The position numbers were made by a program, and so were the translations under genes. This document shows positions 31,854 to 34,558 of a DNA stretch of 34,558 bases, piece by piece. The DNA lies in assembly GCA_020027325.1 (NCBI GenBank), contig JAHRAL010000017.1, positions 1 to 34,558 of the forward strand. The letters run 5' to 3'. This DNA is from Cenarchaeum sp. GTDB taxonomy: Archaea > Thermoproteota > Nitrososphaeria > Nitrososphaerales > Nitrosopumilaceae. Numbering within the stretch: position 1 is the first letter of the stretch; every line of letters begins with the position of its first letter. The notes below the pieces were generated by a model. It did no database searches, was not told the origin of the DNA, and saw only the letters and a program-made list of their open reading frames with translations.

Positions 31854-32360
31854 GTGTTTACCAAAAAGCGCTCACTAGTCGAGGGTGCACACGTGTTTGT
31901 CAGGGTACGGGCCAAGGAGATGACAAAGTTTGTAATTGGCGTGGCAACTGGCATTGAGGGCGCAAGGGTCGGCGTTGCAGGGGTCATGATAAACCCCGTC
32001 GGGCTGTACAACAAGGTGTCCCAGGGCAAGGCAGGAGCTCGCTCAAAGGAGATACTTGCCGAGCCCACACCCGAGAGCTGTGTGTTTGCCCTCATATACA
32101 GGGTGGAGCACGAGAGGTATTCTGGCGTATTTGATGTAAACGAGGACATTCACGTCATATCGCCACGCGACTATGCAATACTTGACGGGTGGGTCCGCGA
32201 GTCGCTCCCCGAACTCTTAAACGAGGTCCTCTCGCTGCCAAAGGGCTCAGAGCAGGACCGCGCCAAGGTCCGCCTGCGCCAAAAGATGGAGACCCTGCTA
32301 GACAAGAACCTCAGAAAGAATTTGTATTCGGTATGCAGGAGCCTCAAGATCCTAAACTGA
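31854..32360 (+). CDS. Unknown protein of 168 aa
   Basis: I cannot assign a family. The start is GTG at 31854, backed by a TATA box at the leaderless distance. The N-terminal half is strand-rich (VEGAHVFVRVRAKEMTKFVI, RVGVAGVMINPVGL). A middle part includes FALIYRVEHERYSGVFDVN. The C-terminal half is helical and basic (WVRESLPELLNEVLSLPKG, then RQKMETLLDKNLRKNLYSVC). The basic tail suggests nucleic-acid or ribosome contact. It lies just upstream of, and in the same direction as, ribosomal protein L12, which has its own strong TATA box. Confidence 0.75.
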   Translation: MFTKKRSLVEGAHVFVRVRAKEMTKFVIGVATGIEGARVGVAGVMINPVGLYNKVSQGKAGARSKEILAEPTPESCVFALIYRVEHERYSGVFDVNEDIHVISPRDYAILDGWVRESLPELLNEVLSLPKGSEQDRAKVRLRQKMETLLDKNLRKNLYSVCRSLKILN

Positions 32361-32380
32361 TTGCCAAACCCTCGCATAGT

Positions 32381-32390
32381 TTTATATAAA
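32381..32390 (+). promoter_or_regulatory. TATA box of rpl12
   Basis: TTTATATAAA is a near-consensus archaeal TATA box centred about 27 nt before the rpl12 ATG. It is the strongest promoter-like element in the window, suiting a highly expressed stalk protein. Confidence 0.7.
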
Positions 32391-32412
32391 GCAGTCATGG
32401 CACCGCATTGAA

Positions 32413-32733
32413 ATGGAATACGTCTATGCAGCACTTCTCCTGCACAAATTAAAGAAGGATGTGAGCGAGGAGAATGTTTCAAGCGTGATAAAGGCATCGG
32501 GTGCCGAGGTCAATGACGCACAGGTAAAGTCGCTCATTGCGGCGCTAGCTGATGTGAATATTGACGAGGCAGTAAAGAGCGCCCCCGTGGCGGCAGTAGC
32601 TGCAGCACCTGCGGCGGCCGCTGACGCACCGGCAGGAGATGCCAAAAAGGGCGGTAGTGCAAAGGAAGAGGCCAAAAAGGATGCAAAGTCCGAAGAGCAG
32701 GCAATCGAAGGTCTGTCATCACTGTTCGGATAG
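32413..32733 (+). CDS. rpl12: 50S ribosomal protein L12 (P1-like stalk protein)
   Basis: This acidic stalk protein of 106 aa recruits translation GTPases. It has the archaeal N-terminal dimerisation domain (MEYVYAALLLHKLKKDVSEE), an Ala-rich hinge (about 58-80), a charged Lys/Glu segment and the factor-binding end EGLSSLFG. The gene is alone on the plus strand and convergent to rpl10. Archaea usually carry L12 at the end of an L11-L1-L10-L12 operon, so this arrangement is unusual. A hairpin with a T6 run follows the stop. Confidence 0.95.
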   Translation: MEYVYAALLLHKLKKDVSEENVSSVIKASGAEVNDAQVKSLIAALADVNIDEAVKSAPVAAVAAAPAAAADAPAGDAKKGGSAKEEAKKDAKSEEQAIEGLSSLFG

Positions 32734-32743
32734 GATCGTATTT

Positions 32744-32762
32744 TTCCAAACTGGAATTTTTT
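32744..32762 (+). terminator. Hairpin plus T6 terminator of rpl12
   Basis: TTCCA-AAC-TGGAA forms a small stem-loop and is followed by TTTTTT, 10 nt after the rpl12 stop. The other strand has no T run after the hairpin, so it should act on rpl12 only. Confidence 0.6.
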
Positions 32763-32778
32763 AGTATTATAGCGTGGC

Positions 32779-33645
32779 CTATGCCGGCGTGTACTGCTTG
32801 GCAGAGCTGGCAAGCCCGCGTGCCGCAGAGTCGGCCCGCTGTATCACACTCTCAACGGTGTCAGGCGAGACGTATCCGGACTCGGATGCAACGGACTCTG
32901 CACTGCGCGCTGCGCGTGCAAGCAGCGTTGCAACGTTTTCAGGCGTAATGTATCCGGCCTCGATACTAAGCGATACTGCCTCCTGGTGCGCCCGGCCAAT
33001 CTCTTCTCTGAACGCCTCGACGTCAATGTATAGATCGTCACGCGTATAGATGACGCCTGCCTCTAGCGCACCTGCAAGCTCGACGCCGGCCTCTACTGGT
33101 TTTATCTCGAGCTTGCCAAGGAGGGCTGCAAGCTTTGCAGAGATCGTCTCGCCGCGCTTTGCAGCTACCGTGTCCTTTGTTATCCATATCGTGCCCTGGT
33201 CAATCTTTGTCGGTATCTTTGCCTCCTTGAATTCTGTGAGCATGGGTCCCGGGGCCACGCCGGTGTTCTTTGCAGGCACGATAACGTCGATGCTGGCCTT
33301 GTCCCCCCCGCGTGCCTCTAGCATTATCTTGTTCTTTGCCAAAAGGACGTTGAGCTTGAACGGGGACATGTTTGTAAACATTAGCATGCACTGCCCCACG
33401 ATCTGCTCGGACATGTCCCGGATTCCGGGCAGCTCAAGCGCGGCAAACGCCTTTTTGCTGACCTTGTTCTTGATGCTGACAAACTTTACCTCGTCTCGGA
33501 GCTTTTTTCGCAACGTGAGCATCTGCGATGCGCGCACCTTTTCCAGCTTTACTAGCGCCACTACGCCGTACTTTGTCGGCATCTCTTGTAGCTGCGAGTA
33601 CATCTGGGTTTTGTTGTCTGGCCATGACTGGCGGTTTTCATACAT
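32779..33645 (-). CDS. rpl10: 50S ribosomal protein L10 (P0 homologue)
   Basis: The base of the ribosomal stalk, binding 23S rRNA at the GTPase centre and carrying L12 dimers. The 288-aa protein has the rRNA-binding domain (about 15-110; LVKLEKVRASQMLTLRKKLR), the archaeal insertion (AKNTGVAPGPMLTEFKEAKI) and the helical L12-binding spine (about 205-285). It ends SSAKQYTPA without the charged hinge and LFG-type tail found in longer archaeal P0 proteins. The ATG lies 1 nt after the L1 stop. Confidence 0.93.
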   Translation of the reverse strand: MYENRQSWPDNKTQMYSQLQEMPTKYGVVALVKLEKVRASQMLTLRKKLRDEVKFVSIKNKVSKKAFAALELPGIRDMSEQIVGQCMLMFTNMSPFKLNVLLAKNKIMLEARGGDKASIDVIVPAKNTGVAPGPMLTEFKEAKIPTKIDQGTIWITKDTVAAKRGETISAKLAALLGKLEIKPVEAGVELAGALEAGVIYTRDDLYIDVEAFREEIGRAHQEAVSLSIEAGYITPENVATLLARAARSAESVASESGYVSPDTVESVIQRADSAARGLASSAKQYTPA

Positions 33646-33646
33646 C

Positions 33647-34297
33647 TCACTTTACCTTTGCTACCAGATGGACCGCCTTGCCCATAGTTGTCTTTATCAT
33701 GATCTTTTTGATGTTCTTTTCCCCGTTGGGCAGCTTTTTCTCAACAGAGCCAAGAATTGCCAGGGCGTTGGAGGCAAGCGCAGAGTCTTCCATGGACTCA
33801 TCACCAATCTTGCACGACAGGGACAGCGAGTTTCGCAGTCGGATCAGGGTTGATGCGCGAAACCGCTCAAGGAACGACTCGATGGACGCGTTAAACGGCA
33901 CTGGCGTGGGCATCTTGCCGCGGGGTCCGAGTATCTGTCCTAGCACTTTGCCGACCGTAGGCATCAGCTTTGTGTCTGCAAGGAAAAAGTCGTACTTGTT
34001 TACAAACTTGCGGGACTCGCGCTTGTTGTCGCCAAGCTGGTTGAGCTCGTTGATGTCGATTACCTTGTCGGCCTTTGCATCCTTTGCCTTCAAGCCCATG
34101 TCTCCGGACGCCATGACGCACACGGCTGCCGGCGAGCCAGAATGCGGGAGCTGGACGACCTCGTTTAGTGCAAAGCCCTTTTTGACATCAATGTCACGAA
34201 ATACGACAATCATCTCCAGTGACTGCCTGAACTTGCGGGCGCCTGCTGCCTCCCGGGCATTCTTTATTAGGACTAGCATGTCTGATTCGCTTATCAT
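33647..34297 (-). CDS. rpl1: 50S ribosomal protein L1
   Basis: L1 forms the mobile stalk at the E site and in many archaea represses its own operon by binding a mimic of its rRNA site. The 216-aa product starts at ATG 34297 (MISESDMLVLIKNAREAAG). A TTG seven codons upstream (34318) would leave no room for the TATA box at 34324-34329. Family blocks seen are FRDIDVKKGFALNEVVQLPH, DFFLADTKLMPTVGKVLG and LGPRGKMPTPV. No L11 gene lies directly upstream; a TnpB end occupies that place. Confidence 0.94.
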   Translation of the reverse strand: MISESDMLVLIKNAREAAGARKFRQSLEMIVVFRDIDVKKGFALNEVVQLPHSGSPAAVCVMASGDMGLKAKDAKADKVIDINELNQLGDNKRESRKFVNKYDFFLADTKLMPTVGKVLGQILGPRGKMPTPVPFNASIESFLERFRASTLIRLRNSLSLSCKIGDESMEDSALASNALAILGSVEKKLPNGEKNIKKIMIKTTMGKAVHLVAKVK

Positions 34298-34323
34298 TTG
34301 TACAAAACCGCTTGCCAACCCAC

Positions 34324-34329
34324 TTAAAA
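34324..34329 (-). promoter_or_regulatory. TATA box of rpl1-rpl10
   Basis: TTTTAA on the minus strand is centred about 29 nt before the ATG at 34297. It lies only 17 bp beyond the tnpB stop codon. Confidence 0.5.
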
Positions 34330-34345
34330 CCGTTGTTGCTGTCCA

Positions 34346-34558
34346 CTAACGGATGTTAGGAACTGACACGCATCGACTAGGAGTGACCGCGCACCCCACC
34401 ATCGCTTCACCTGCGTGCCGAGCCGGGGAGAACATTGCCCCTTTGGCCAGCACGTTCCTGCTGGCATTGACGTCTCGGTCGACGTACAGTCCGCACATGC
34501 ACCGCACCATTCGGCCCTCTTCGGCTAGCTTTTTGCCACATACCGAGCACTTTGAGCT
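34346..34558 (-). CDS. tnpB: TnpB (IS200/IS605 family), C-terminal part, cut by window edge
   Basis: The last 70 codons of a minus-strand gene that continues past the right edge. The zinc ribbon is KCSVCGKKL (C4, C7) and VRCMCG (C20, C22), followed by YVDRDVNASRNVL. The Asp of DRDxNA is the third RuvC catalytic residue of TnpB nucleases, so this end looks intact. TnpB proteins are RNA-guided DNA nucleases whose guide (omega RNA) comes from the 3' end of the gene and the element's right end. Here the stop is only 49 bp from the rpl1 start. The tail after NVLAKGAM is about 28 residues and keeps no known motif. Whether the N-terminal part is intact is not visible. Confidence 0.85.
   Translation of the reverse strand, partial: SSKCSVCGKKLAEEGRMVRCMCGLYVDRDVNASRNVLAKGAMFSPARHAGEAMVGCAVTPSRCVSVPNIR

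Noticed and set aside
34298-34318. TTG start seven codons upstream for rpl1
   Set aside because: It would place the start only about 8 nt from the TATA box centre; ATG at 34297 has normal spacing.
34480-34550. CxC spacing in the TnpB zinc ribbon as a possible defect
   Set aside because: C-x-C-G in place of C-x-x-C-G occurs in intact TnpB lineages, and the DRDxNA motif is preserved.
1-34558. CRISPR arrays, rRNA genes, prophage or complete insertion sequences
   Set aside because: No regularly spaced repeats, rRNA stretches or integrase/capsid genes were seen; only the TnpB end at the right edge is mobile-element-like.

Overview
The window looks like chromosome from a GC-rich ammonia-oxidising-type archaeon (Thaumarchaeota/Nitrososphaeria), most like the sponge symbiont Cenarchaeum symbiosum. 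That placement is inference from gene content and style, not from a database match. Archaeal markers are ribosomal proteins L37e, S27e, L44e, L12 and L10/P0, an LSm protein, a thermosome subunit, tRNA methylase Trm56, archaeal-type AlaRS and LeuRS, CobY, and an AbrB-PhoU regulator. A TATA-like box lies about 25-31 nt upstream of many start codons, which implies mostly leaderless mRNAs. ATG, GTG and TTG starts are all used.

Layout. 1-340: AT-rich leader with a palindrome over a TATA box, a C14 run, and tRNA-Ala(CGC) on the minus strand. 418-1803: hydantoinase/dihydroorotase-like amidohydrolase. 1796-3785 (minus): LSm, L37e, a membrane-anchored Pro-rich protein and RpiA, almost without gaps. 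3832-5414 (minus): PurU and a creatininase-family hydrolase. 5467-6883 (minus): Lrp-type regulator and haem O synthase. 6945-8027 (minus): aspartate-semialdehyde dehydrogenase. 8112-12297 (plus): five overlapping cobalamin genes (threonine-phosphate decarboxylase, one-domain CobQ, CbiB, CobS, CobY) for the late, nucleotide-loop half of B12 synthesis. 12261-12742 (minus): L44e-S27e. 12780-13930: an AT-rich island with a tiny ORF and a TacT-like GNAT gene between imperfect direct repeats. 13936-17344 (plus): adenine deaminase and thermosome. 17348-19457 (minus): an unknown protein and fused GMP synthase. 19551-20009 (plus): unknown protein.

20006-21031 (minus): orphan RAM domain, unknown protein and membrane protein. 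21122-23769 (minus): AbrB-PhoU regulator, HflX, Trm56. 23875-25871 (minus): glutamate dehydrogenase and a lone class I glutamine amidotransferase. 26013-31613 (minus): AlaRS and LeuRS. 31854-32733 (plus): unknown protein and L12. 32779-34297 (minus): L1-L10. 34346 to the right edge (minus): C-terminal part of a TnpB.

Most of the window is housekeeping: translation, purine and formyl metabolism, nitrogen assimilation, cofactors. The accessory parts are the GNAT island and the TnpB element. The best candidate for something undescribed is the 47-aa ORF plus GNAT pair. It resembles a TacAT toxin-antitoxin module whose antitoxin is reduced to its toxin-binding tail.
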